From positions 1 through 5,379 of the forward strand of contig USJQ01000088.1 in NCBI GenBank assembly GCA_900554985.1: a DNA stretch of 5,379 bases. Reading direction: 5' to 3'. The DNA comes from an uncultured Collinsella sp. (GTDB lineage Bacteria; Actinomycetota; Coriobacteriia; Coriobacteriales; Coriobacteriaceae). A model generated the notes under the pieces. That model worked only from the letters and a program-made list of their open reading frames with translations, did no database searches and was not told the DNA's origin. Shown here piece by piece: positions 1 through 5,379 of the stretch (its first letter is position 1; every line of letters starts with the position of its first letter). A program made the position numbers and the translations under genes.

Positions 1-956
1 CACCAGAAGGTGATGCCACGCGCGGCCTCGGGGTTCGAGATGTCGCGGCGTACGCGACCGACCCAAATCAGGTCCTGGTCGGAGGTGTCCATCGGCATGG
101 GGAAGCGGTCGTGCGCATCCTCGGCGCTCATGTCGTCAACTAGCTTGACACCCGGAGCGGCAGCCAGCGCGGCACGGGCCTCTTCCACCGTGATGTCGCG
201 CTCGAACTCAAGCGTGATGCTCTCGGAGTGCGAGCGCAGCACGGGCACGCGCACACAGGTGCAGTTCACGCGCAGCTCGGGCAGATGCATGATCTTGCGG
301 CCCTCGTTTTGCAACTTCATCTCCTCGGAGGTAAAGCCCTCCTCCTTGACGCCGCCAATCTGCGGAATCAGGTTGCTCGCGAGCTGGGCGGCAAACGCGC
401 GCGGCTCGGGAATCTCCTCGCCACGGCCCAGGGCGGCCAGCTGAGCCTCGAGCTCGGCCATACCGGGGGCGCCAGCACCCGAAGCCGCCTGGTACGTCGA
501 GACGATCATGCGCTTCACGCCAGCGAGCTGATGCAGCGGCCACGTGGGAACCAGGCCGATAATGGTCGCGCAGTTGGGGTTGGCGATAAGGCCGTGATGC
601 CACTTGATGTCGTCGGCATTGATCTCGGGCACAACCAGCGGCACCTCGGGATCCATGCGGAAGGCATGGCTGTTGTCGACCACGACGGCGCCGCGCTTGA
701 CGGCCTCGGGCAGTAGCTCCTTCGCGATGTCGTCGCCGGCAGCTCCAAGCACAATGTCACAGCCCTCAAAGGCCTCGGGACAAGCCTCTTCGATCACGAT
801 CTGCTCGCCACGGAACTCGACGGTCTTGCCCGCAGAACGCGCGCTCGCCAGCAGCTTGAGCTTGCCAACCGGGAACTCCTGCTCGTTGAGGCACTCGAGC
901 ATCTGGGTGCCCACGGCTCCCGTCGCGCCCAAAATAGCAACCGTGTACTGTTTCAT
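1..956 (-). CDS. asd: Aspartate-semialdehyde dehydrogenase, 3' end cut by the window edge
   Basis: Catalyses NADPH-dependent reduction of L-aspartyl-4-phosphate to aspartate semialdehyde, the branch point to lysine/diaminopimelate and to threonine and methionine; cytoplasmic. Reading leftward from the ATG at 956, I translate 318 codons with no stop before the window ends. The N-terminal Rossmann fold shows GATGAVG at residues 10-16. The catalytic cysteine lies in ANPNCATI (Cys129), a hallmark of the family. The dimerisation/substrate domain carries GFTSEEMKLQNE (207-218), RVPV (236-239) and a following His243 in the expected spacing. The sequence ends at GITFW, so only roughly the last 20-30 residues of a usual ~340-residue protein seem missing. 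An AAAGGG at 968-963 lies six bases before the start codon and supports this start. lysC lies upstream on the same strand, 173 bases away, with hairpins between. No frame disruption is seen. Identification is firm; operon coupling to lysC is inferred. Confidence 0.96.
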   Translation of the reverse strand, partial: MKQYTVAILGATGAVGTQMLECLNEQEFPVGKLKLLASARSAGKTVEFRGEQIVIEEACPEAFEGCDIVLGAAGDDIAKELLPEAVKRGAVVVDNSHAFRMDPEVPLVVPEINADDIKWHHGLIANPNCATIIGLVPTWPLHQLAGVKRMIVSTYQAASGAGAPGMAELEAQLAALGRGEEIPEPRAFAAQLASNLIPQIGGVKEEGFTSEEMKLQNEGRKIMHLPELRVNCTCVRVPVLRSHSESITLEFERDITVEEARAALAAAPGVKLVDDMSAEDAHDRFPMPMDTSDQDLIWVGRVRRDISNPEAARGITFW

Positions 957-962
957 GCTTCG

Positions 963-968
963 CCCTTT
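963..968 (-). promoter_or_regulatory. Shine-Dalgarno site of asd
   Basis: AAAGGG on the minus strand, six bases upstream of the ATG at 956. It fixes the asd start. The stretch between this site and the hairpin at 1031-1057 has no convincing -35/-10 pair; TATACA around 1025-1020 is the best -10-like hexamer and has no good partner. Confidence 0.6.
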
Positions 969-1020
969 AAAGGTTGTGGCTTTTGCCCGCACGCCAAGCA
1001 GGCCGATTATTGTTGCCAGT

Positions 1021-1057
1021 GTATACAAGAACGGGGCGGGCACGAAACCCGCCCCGT
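1021..1057 (-). terminator. GC-rich hairpin after lysC, possible weak intrinsic terminator
   Basis: A perfect 10-bp stem, ACGGGGCGGG at 1031-1040 and its complement at 1048-1057, closes a 7-base loop. Read leftward, the stem is followed by TTCTTGTAT, which is T-rich but interrupted. This would suit a weak or partial intrinsic terminator between lysC and asd. On the plus strand the stem is followed by CGAAACG, so it should not terminate in that direction. Seven bases of the far arm (1032-1038) could instead pair with 1079-1085, giving a competing structure. Stem strength is clear; terminator function is inferred. Confidence 0.5.
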
Positions 1058-1079
1058 CGAAACGAAACCGAAACGAAAC
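1058..1079. repeat. Tandem 11-bp direct repeat, two copies
   Basis: CGAAACGAAAC occurs twice back to back (1058-1068 and 1069-1079), so the unit CGAAA(C) recurs four times. A fifth CGAAA lies in the loop of the neighbouring hairpin (1043-1047). It sits just ahead of the GC-rich stem in the lysC-to-asd direction, where the transcript would read as GUUUCG repeats. Function unknown; it may be simple slippage sequence. Confidence 0.8.
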
Positions 1080-1088
1080 GCCCCGCCA

Positions 1089-1117
1089 TAGATTTTTGAG
1101 GCAAGTCCAAAAATCTA
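1089..1117. repeat. AT-rich inverted repeat just after lysC
   Basis: TAGATTTTTG (1089-1098) and its exact complement (1108-1117) form a 10-bp perfect stem around a 9-base loop. It begins 12 bases past the lysC stop codon in the direction of transcription. It stands out by low G+C in a GC-rich region. No T-run follows on either strand, so a classical terminator is not supported. It could be a 3' stabilising hairpin or one copy of a dispersed intergenic palindrome; copies elsewhere in the genome would decide. Confidence 0.7.
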
Positions 1118-1129
1118 CTGGGATAGCAG

Positions 1130-2518
1130 CTACTTGTGGAGCGAGACCAGAGCGGGATCGACCGGCGCGGGAGCCTCCAGATCGGAGACCTTCACAATGC
1201 CGTTCTCGTCGGAGAAGGCGCGGTAAATGGTCTGAATCGCCAGATCAAAGTCCTTCTCCTCCACACCGATGATGATATTGATCTCGTCGCAGCTCTGCGA
1301 AATCATGCGCACGCTCACGCCGGCCTGGCCAAGCATGCCAAACAGATGGCCCGAGATACCTGCGCGGCCACGCAGGTTACGGCCGACGGTCGCGATAAGC
1401 GCCAGGCCCTCGACAACCTCGATCTCGAGCGGCTCGACCTCCTGCTGAATGTCGCCCACGAGCGAGTACAGCGAATCGTGAACGTCCTGCTCCTGCACCA
1501 CGGCGCCAAAGCGGTCGACACCGGTGGGCATATGCTCGACGGAAACGTCATAACGCTCGAACACCGAAAGCGCACGGCGCATAAAGCCAACACGGGGCTT
1601 GGTGCGGTCGCGGGCGACATTGATGGCGACAAAGCCGCGCTTGCCGGTCACGCCGGTAATGATGGGCTCTGCCTCGCCCTCGTCAGCCGTCTCGCTAATG
1701 ATGGTGCCGGGGTCCTGCGGCGCATTGGTGTTCTTGATGACCAGCGGAATGCCGGCCTCGCGCACGGGGAACACAGCCTCCTCGTGCAGGACGCTTGCAC
1801 CCATGTAAGAAAGCTCGCGCAGCTCCTCGTAGGTAACGCGCGCAATGGGCTGAGCCTCGGGAACAATACGCGGATCGGCAGAATAGAAGCCCGAGACGTC
1901 GGTCCAGTTCTCGTACAGGTCGGCACCCAGGCACTTAGCCAAGATCGAGCCGGAAATATCGCCGCCACCACGGTCGAGCAGCTTGATCTGGCCCTCACGC
2001 GTCGCGCCGTAGAAACCGGGCATAACAAAGCCGCCCTGCTGGCCGTACTCCTGCACCAGCTCGGAGGTGCGATTCATGCTGAGCGTACCGTCATGATGGA
2101 ACGCCACAACCGTCGCGGCGTCCAAGAACGGCAGGCCCAGGTACTCCGCCATCAGGCGAGCGGTGAAGTACTCGCCACGGCTCACGAGCTCCTCGGTAGA
2201 GTAGCCGCCCGAGCGGGCGCGCTCGGCAAAGGCCGCGAACTCCTCGCGGATGGGATAGGTGAGCTCCAACTCGTCAGCGATATCAAAATAGCGCTGGCCG
2301 ATGTCCTCGAGTAGTTCCTCGCACGACACGTGATACTTAACGTGCGCGTTAACCAGGTAGAGCAGGTCGGTTACCTTAGTGTCGCCCTTAAAGCGGCGGC
2401 CGCAGGCGGAAACCACCACAAAACGGCGGGCAGGGTCGGCATCGACGATGGCCTTGATCTTCTTGAAGTGTTCGGCGTCGGCGACCGACGAGCCGCCAAA
2501 CTTGGCAATCTTAATCAT
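1130..2518 (-). CDS. lysC: Aspartokinase (aspartate kinase), monofunctional
   Basis: Phosphorylates L-aspartate with ATP to give aspartyl-4-phosphate, the committed step to lysine, threonine and methionine. The 462-residue protein has the amino-acid kinase fold first. KFGGSSV is at residues 6-12, GDTKVTDLL at 45-53, SRGEYFTARL at 113-122, a DRGGGD loop at 182-187 and TDVSGFYSADPRIV at 206-219. Two ACT-type regulatory regions follow, about 296-345 and 371-435, which in this family bind the end-product inhibitor (lysine and/or threonine). There is no homoserine dehydrogenase domain, so it is not a ThrA-type fusion. Length fits the ~440-460-residue monofunctional group. The loop normally written GGSD reads GGGD here (Gly186 in place of Ser). 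The ATG at 2518 is the only plausible start, since an in-frame stop lies at 2539-2537; the GAAAGG site upstream is 13 bases away, longer than usual. lysC diverges from thrC and precedes asd. Confidence 0.97.
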   Translation of the reverse strand: MIKIAKFGGSSVADAEHFKKIKAIVDADPARRFVVVSACGRRFKGDTKVTDLLYLVNAHVKYHVSCEELLEDIGQRYFDIADELELTYPIREEFAAFAERARSGGYSTEELVSRGEYFTARLMAEYLGLPFLDAATVVAFHHDGTLSMNRTSELVQEYGQQGGFVMPGFYGATREGQIKLLDRGGGDISGSILAKCLGADLYENWTDVSGFYSADPRIVPEAQPIARVTYEELRELSYMGASVLHEEAVFPVREAGIPLVIKNTNAPQDPGTIISETADEGEAEPIITGVTGKRGFVAINVARDRTKPRVGFMRRALSVFERYDVSVEHMPTGVDRFGAVVQEQDVHDSLYSLVGDIQQEVEPLEIEVVEGLALIATVGRNLRGRAGISGHLFGMLGQAGVSVRMISQSCDEINIIIGVEEKDFDLAIQTIYRAFSDENGIVKVSDLEAPAPVDPALVSLHK

Positions 2519-2531
2519 GGGCTTGAGGTTA

Positions 2532-2537
2532 CCTTTC
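2532..2537 (-). promoter_or_regulatory. Probable Shine-Dalgarno site of lysC, unusually distant
   Basis: GAAAGG on the minus strand is the only purine-rich match near the lysC start. It lies 13 bases from the ATG, against about 5-10 normally. No in-frame alternative start brings it closer, because TAG occurs at 2539-2537. Translation initiation may be weak or helped by other features. Confidence 0.45.
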
Positions 2538-2570
2538 TAAAAAGCCTCTGCGAACCTATTTTGTGCGCTC

Positions 2571-2586
2571 TGATACCATGGTTTCA
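2571..2586. promoter_or_regulatory. Near-perfect palindrome, candidate operator between lysC and thrC
   Basis: TGATACCATGGTTTCA is symmetric over 16 bases except for one T/T pair, with the core ACCATGGT perfect. It lies between the two divergent starts and overlaps the candidate lysC -10. A two-fold symmetric site in this place is what a dimeric repressor would use, but short palindromes occur by chance and no known operator consensus is matched. Confidence 0.3.
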
Positions 2587-2607
2587 CCGATTGGGACCAA
2601 GGCATCC

Positions 2608-2613
2608 GAGGAG
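2608..2613 (+). promoter_or_regulatory. Shine-Dalgarno site of thrC
   Basis: GAGGAG ends nine bases before the ATG at 2623. It decides the start against the in-frame GTG at 2563 and ATG at 2578, neither of which has such a site. Confidence 0.75.
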
Positions 2614-2622
2614 CAGTGTTAT

Positions 2623-4140
2623 ATGGGAACTTATCATAGTACACGAGGACGCACTTTATCGTGCTCAAGTAAGGTGGCAATCCGCACCGGCATCGCTCCC
2701 GACGGGGGTTTGTTTGTCTCGGACGAGCTTGGCACCCAGCAGGTCGATATCAGCTCGCTTGCTGATAAATCGTACTTTGAAATCGCTCAAAATGTGTTGG
2801 GAATGTTACTGAACGATTACACGGCCGAAGAAATTTCGGCGTGTGTCGACGAGGCATACCGCGGCACGTTTGCGAGCGAAGAGGTCACGCCGCTCGTCAA
2901 ACTCGACGCCGCACCGGGTGCCGACGCCCCGCAAACCTATGTGATGGAGCTCTTTGGCGGCCCCACGAGCGCTTTTAAGGACGTCGCTCTGCAGATGCTC
3001 CCCCGTCTGATGGCCCGCACTTCCGCCAAGGACGGCGGCGCCGAGCGCATCATGATCGTCACCGCCACATCGGGCGACACGGGCAAGGCAGCACTCGCCG
3101 GTTTTGCCGACGCTCCGGGCACGGGCATCACCGTCTTTTATCCCGAAGGCAAAGTCAGCCGCGTGCAGAATCTGCAGATGTCCACGCAGGAGGGCGATAA
3201 CGTCGCCGTCTGCGGCATCCGCGGCAACTTCGACGATGCCCAGAGTGCCGTCAAGCGCATCTTTGCCGATAAGGAGCTTGCCGAGCGTCTTGAGGCCGCC
3301 GGCACGGTGCTTTCGAGTGCCAACTCCATCAACGTCGGCCGCCTGGTGCCACAGGTCGTCTACTACTTTGCCGCTTATGCGCAGCTGCTGCGCGCCGGCG
3401 CCATCGAGGCCGGCGACGCCGTGGAGTTCTGCGTACCGACCGGCAACTTTGGCGACATCCTGGCCGGCTACTATGCCAAGCGCATGGGCCTGCCCGTCGC
3501 CAAGCTCGTCGTGGCGAGCGACAAGAACAATGTGCTTGCCGACTTCCTGACCACCGGCGTTTACGACCGTAACCGACCGTTCTTCACGACCATCTCGCCG
3601 TCGATGGACATCCTCATCAGCTCCAACCTCGAGCGCATGCTCTACTTCCTGTCCGATGGCGACTGCGAACTCGTTGCCGACCTTATGGAGCAGCTTGCCC
3701 AGACCGGCCGCTACGAGGTGCCCGCCGAGCTGCTGGCAAAGATTCAGAGCGTCTTTGGCTGCGGTTGGGCCAGCGAGGACGAGGTCCGCGCCGCCATCAA
3801 GAGCTGCTGGGACGCGAACGGCTACGTGATCGACCCGCACACCGCTTGCGGCTATCACGTCTTCGAAAAGGTCGCCCCCGCCGAGGGCGCCAAGGCCCGC
3901 GTGCTGCTTTCGACCGCCAGCCCTTACAAGTTCCCGCGTGCCTGCTGCGACGCCCTGGGCCTCGACGTTCCCGAGGACGACTTTGAGGCCATGCGAGTGC
4001 TCAAGCAGGCAACCAACACGGTTGCCCCGGTCCAACTCGCCGAGCTCGAGTCCAAGCCCATCCGCTTCGAAGACGTCTGCAACGTCGATGAGATGGCAAG
4101 CTACGTCGAGTCTGCAGCAAAACGAATGAGCACCAACTAG
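2623..4140 (+). CDS. thrC: Threonine synthase
   Basis: PLP-dependent enzyme that converts O-phospho-L-homoserine and water to L-threonine and phosphate, the last step of the pathway. From the ATG at 2623 the protein has 505 residues and opens with the family's usual STRG motif near residue 6 and APDGGLF at 25-31. The PLP lysine is Lys119 in GPTSAFKD. The phosphate-binding loop SGDTG is at 150-154 and PTGNFGD, typical of the E. coli/yeast-type enzyme, is at 272-278. DPHTACGY (404-411) and STASPYKFP (430-438) complete the C-terminal signature. It is longer than the E. coli enzyme (about 430) and close to fungal ones. An in-frame GTG at 2563 would add 20 residues (starting MRSDTMVS), but these do not resemble family N-termini, and GAGGAG at 2608-2613 supports 2623. 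An intrinsic terminator follows 12 bases after the stop, so thrB is probably not simply co-transcribed. Confidence 0.97.
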   Translation: MGTYHSTRGRTLSCSSKVAIRTGIAPDGGLFVSDELGTQQVDISSLADKSYFEIAQNVLGMLLNDYTAEEISACVDEAYRGTFASEEVTPLVKLDAAPGADAPQTYVMELFGGPTSAFKDVALQMLPRLMARTSAKDGGAERIMIVTATSGDTGKAALAGFADAPGTGITVFYPEGKVSRVQNLQMSTQEGDNVAVCGIRGNFDDAQSAVKRIFADKELAERLEAAGTVLSSANSINVGRLVPQVVYYFAAYAQLLRAGAIEAGDAVEFCVPTGNFGDILAGYYAKRMGLPVAKLVVASDKNNVLADFLTTGVYDRNRPFFTTISPSMDILISSNLERMLYFLSDGDCELVADLMEQLAQTGRYEVPAELLAKIQSVFGCGWASEDEVRAAIKSCWDANGYVIDPHTACGYHVFEKVAPAEGAKARVLLSTASPYKFPRACCDALGLDVPEDDFEAMRVLKQATNTVAPVQLAELESKPIRFEDVCNVDEMASYVESAAKRMSTN

Positions 4141-4152
4141 ACCCCTTATTAA

Positions 4153-4187
4153 GCGCCGGCGAAAGCCGGCGCACCTTCTTTTTATTT
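4153..4187 (+). terminator. Intrinsic terminator of thrC
   Basis: A perfect 8-bp GC stem, GCGCCGGC (4153-4160) and GCCGGCGC (4165-4172), is capped by a GAAA tetraloop. It is followed by a T-rich tail, CTTCTTTTTATTT, at 4175-4187. It starts 12 bases after the thrC stop, and the T-run lies on the plus-strand side, so the direction is clear. Confidence 0.92.
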
Positions 4188-4218
4188 AGCTTTCGGGATG
4201 ATGACGAGCATGCGAGCG

Positions 4219-4324
4219 GGTCTGCCTGTTTAGTTCGTCGCGAGTTCCGCACAAGCCGGAAAGCACTTAATGTGCTTTCCGAGCGAGCCAGGACTGCCCG
4301 AGCAGCGAACTAAACAGGCAGACC
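4219..4324. repeat. Large inverted repeat in the thrB leader
   Basis: GGTCTGCCTGTTTAGTTCG (4219-4237) is matched by its exact 19-bp complement at 4306-4324, enclosing 68 bases. Inside is a second perfect hairpin at 4257-4281. The right arm ends four bases before the thrB Shine-Dalgarno site. In an RNA reading through from upstream, the two arms would form a very stable stem abutting the ribosome site. It could be a leader regulating thrB, or a mobile or dispersed palindromic element inserted between thrC and thrB. No transposase is present and no flanking target duplication is evident. No T-box motif or known riboswitch is recognised. Confidence 0.85.
4257..4281. repeat. Inner hairpin of the thrB leader element
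   Basis: CGGAAAGCAC (4257-4266) and GTGCTTTCCG (4272-4281) are exact complements around the 5-base loop TTAAT. It lies near the middle of the 4219-4324 inverted repeat, giving a stem within a stem. No T-run follows on the plus strand, so it is not an obvious terminator. Confidence 0.8.
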
Positions 4325-4328
4325 GCCC

Positions 4329-4334
4329 AGGAGG
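4329..4334 (+). promoter_or_regulatory. Shine-Dalgarno site of thrB
   Basis: A perfect AGGAGG six bases before the ATG at 4341. It lies immediately downstream of the inverted repeat whose right arm ends at 4324. It fixes the thrB start. I found no convincing thrB promoter between the thrC terminator and this site. Confidence 0.9.
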
Positions 4335-4340
4335 ACCCAC

Positions 4341-5222
4341 ATGATCAAAATCACCGTCCCAGCAACCAGCGCCAACCTAGGCATCGGCTACGATACCCTC
4401 GGCATGGCCGTCAGCCTCTACTCGCACTTCACCTTCGAGCGCACCGACAGGCTCACCATCACGGGCTGCCCCGAGGAGTTCCAAAACGAGGACAACCTGG
4501 TCTACGTCAGCTTTGTCGATGCACTGGCCGCATGGGGCGAGCCGGCTTTTCCCGTTGCCATCGACATTCAGACTGACGTTCCCGTCGCCCGCGGCCTAGG
4601 CTCCAGCTCCACCTGCGTCGTCGCCGGCATTATGGCCGCCGCCGCACTGACAGGCCACACCGTCGACCGCGCCGAGCTTGTTCGCATTGCCACCGAAGTC
4701 GAGGGCCATCCCGATAACGTCGCCCCCGCCATCCTGGGCGGCGCCGTCTGCTCCTTTACGCCGACCGACTCGCTCCCCCAGTGCCTGCGCTACGAGGTGA
4801 GCGATCGCCTGCGTTTTATTACCGTGATTCCGCCCTACGAGGTACACACGAGCGAGGCGCGCAAGGTCGTGCCGCAGGAGATTCCGCTCTCCACCGCCGT
4901 GTGGCAGATGGGCCGCATCGCCGGTATGACGCGCGGCTTGGAGACTGGTAACCTCGACCTGATTGCCGCCGCCAATGACGACCGCATCCAGGAACCCTAT
5001 CGTCGCCGTCTGATTCCCGACTACAACGCCGTGCGCGACACCTGCCTTAACGGCGGCGCCAAGACCATCTGGATCAGCGGTTCGGGCTCGACCCTTATGG
5101 CGGTGACCGACGACACCATCGTGGCAAAATTCCTGCAGGTCAAGCTGCGCGAACAGTTCCCCAAGTGCGACACGCATATCCTCACGTGCGACACGGAAGG
5201 CGCCCAGATCGAATACCTGTAG
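4341..5222 (+). CDS. thrB: Homoserine kinase (GHMP kinase family)
   Basis: Phosphorylates L-homoserine with ATP to O-phospho-L-homoserine, the substrate of ThrC; cytoplasmic. The 293-residue protein has all GHMP-kinase signatures in order. VPATSANLGIGYDTLG is at residues 6-21, the ATP-binding loop PVARGLGSSS at 81-90, EGHPDN, characteristic of homoserine kinases, at 121-126, and the C-terminal glycine motif ISGSGSTLMA at 245-254. Length is typical (about 290-310). The N-terminal motif, often GPGFD, reads GIGYD here, a mild variant. The perfect AGGAGG six bases upstream supports the start. thrB follows thrC by 200 bases, separated from it by an intrinsic terminator and the 106-base inverted repeat, so it probably has its own transcription start or depends on readthrough. 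Immediately after its stop comes a 127-base nested palindrome. Confidence 0.97.
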   Translation: MIKITVPATSANLGIGYDTLGMAVSLYSHFTFERTDRLTITGCPEEFQNEDNLVYVSFVDALAAWGEPAFPVAIDIQTDVPVARGLGSSSTCVVAGIMAAAALTGHTVDRAELVRIATEVEGHPDNVAPAILGGAVCSFTPTDSLPQCLRYEVSDRLRFITVIPPYEVHTSEARKVVPQEIPLSTAVWQMGRIAGMTRGLETGNLDLIAAANDDRIQEPYRRRLIPDYNAVRDTCLNGGAKTIWISGSGSTLMAVTDDTIVAKFLQVKLREQFPKCDTHILTCDTEGAQIEYL

Positions 5223-5245
5223 ACATCCTCCTCATATACCTGTCC

Positions 5246-5372
5246 GGGACGGTCGGGATGTTCCCTCAAAATCGTCCTCGCGCATGAAGGCCCCTTGCCC
5301 TGCTCCTACGGAGCGACGGACAAGGGGCCTTCGCGCTGCGGAATGATTTTGAGGGAACATCCCGACCGTCCC
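5246..5372. repeat. 127-base nested palindrome downstream of thrB
   Basis: The outer arms, 5246-5273 and 5345-5372, are 28-bp perfect complements (left arm begins GGGACGGTCGGGATG). In the same register a 12-bp perfect stem follows, GAAGGCCCCTTG at 5286-5297 with 5321-5332. At the apex a 5-bp stem, GCTCC (5302-5306) and GGAGC (5310-5314), closes on a TAC loop. Between the outer and middle stems both sides have 12 bases with only scattered pairs, so the whole element is one long symmetric hairpin. It starts 23 bases after the thrB stop. No T-run follows on either side within the window, so a simple intrinsic terminator is not the full explanation, although it may block transcription or protect the 3' end. 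A dispersed palindromic or MITE-like repeat is an equally good reading. Confidence 0.92.
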
Positions 5373-5379
5373 TGCGCCT

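Larger units (their letters stand above)
2519..2622. promoter_or_regulatory. Divergent lysC/thrC control region
   Basis: This 104-base gap must hold the start signals for leftward lysC and rightward thrC. It is more AT-rich than the genes. On the plus strand TTTCTA (2534-2539) and TATTTT (2557-2562), 17 bases apart, form a weak sigma-70-like pair for thrC. On the minus strand TGGTATCAG (2579-2571) resembles an extended -10 for lysC but lacks a good -35. Both -10 candidates lie close to the symmetric site at 2571-2586. No T-box sequence, lysine riboswitch or leader peptide is recognisable in so short a gap. Promoter boxes are tentative. Confidence 0.4.

Noticed and set aside
228..716. Plus-strand open frames opposite asd
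   Set aside because: The minus-strand frame through this stretch encodes conserved Asd motifs including the catalytic Cys; the plus-strand frames are shadows.
1136..2314. Long plus-strand open frame of 392 codons opposite lysC
   Set aside because: It lies wholly antisense to a clearly conserved aspartokinase. Long antisense frames are expected in GC-rich genes, and its translation shows no recognisable domain.
2563..2622. Upstream GTG (2563) or ATG (2578) start for thrC
   Set aside because: The extra residues do not look like a threonine synthase N-terminus, and the good Shine-Dalgarno site serves the ATG at 2623.
2806..4035. Long minus-strand open frame of 409 codons opposite thrC
   Set aside because: A shadow of the threonine synthase reading frame with biased Gly/Ala/Val/Asp composition and no known motif.
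4198..4233. Possible 11-codon leader peptide (MMTSMRAGLPV) before thrB
   Set aside because: It has only one threonine and no isoleucine run, its only purine-rich upstream bases touch the ATG, and no matching terminator/antiterminator pair is evident.
4188..4340. T-box or amino-acid riboswitch in the thrB leader
   Set aside because: No T-box signature sequence and no known riboswitch core could be recognised; only the inverted repeats are supported.
4596..5177. Minus-strand open frame opposite thrB
   Set aside because: Fully within homoserine kinase in antisense, with low-complexity Gly/Ala composition and no ribosome site of note.
5224..5231. CCTCCT after thrB as an anti-Shine-Dalgarno partner for the AGGAGG at 4329
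   Set aside because: Six-base complementarity nearly 900 bases away is expected by chance.

Overview
The window holds four genes of the aspartate-to-threonine branch of amino-acid biosynthesis in two divergent pairs, separated by intergenic regions rich in hairpins. Base composition is high in G+C. The protein sequences and the lysC-asd versus thrC-thrB layout look like a high-GC Gram-positive bacterium. I favour a gut member of the Coriobacteriia, such as Collinsella, but this rests on general resemblance and not on a search.

Leftward (minus strand): lysC (aspartokinase, 2518 to 1130) is followed after 173 bases by asd (aspartate-semialdehyde dehydrogenase), which starts at 956 and runs off the left edge without its stop. 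The gap between them holds an AT-rich hairpin, a short tandem repeat and a GC-rich hairpin that may be a weak terminator, so asd may be partly uncoupled from lysC.

Rightward (plus strand): thrC (threonine synthase, 2623 to 4140) diverges from lysC across a 104-base region that must hold signals for both directions. A textbook intrinsic terminator closes thrC. A 19-bp inverted repeat enclosing a second hairpin then ends four bases before the thrB Shine-Dalgarno site. thrB (homoserine kinase, 4341 to 5222) follows. It is succeeded by a 127-base nested palindrome with 28-bp perfect arms that almost fills the rest of the window.

Pathway: LysC makes aspartyl-phosphate, Asd reduces it to aspartate semialdehyde, ThrB phosphorylates homoserine and ThrC converts O-phosphohomoserine to threonine. 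Homoserine dehydrogenase, the step between Asd and ThrB, is not in the window and must lie elsewhere.

The proteins look like ordinary, intact housekeeping enzymes. I see no phage, transposase, CRISPR, tRNA or rRNA sequence and no new multi-gene system. The parts most worth a second look are the structured intergenic elements, above all the two large palindromes that bracket thrB.
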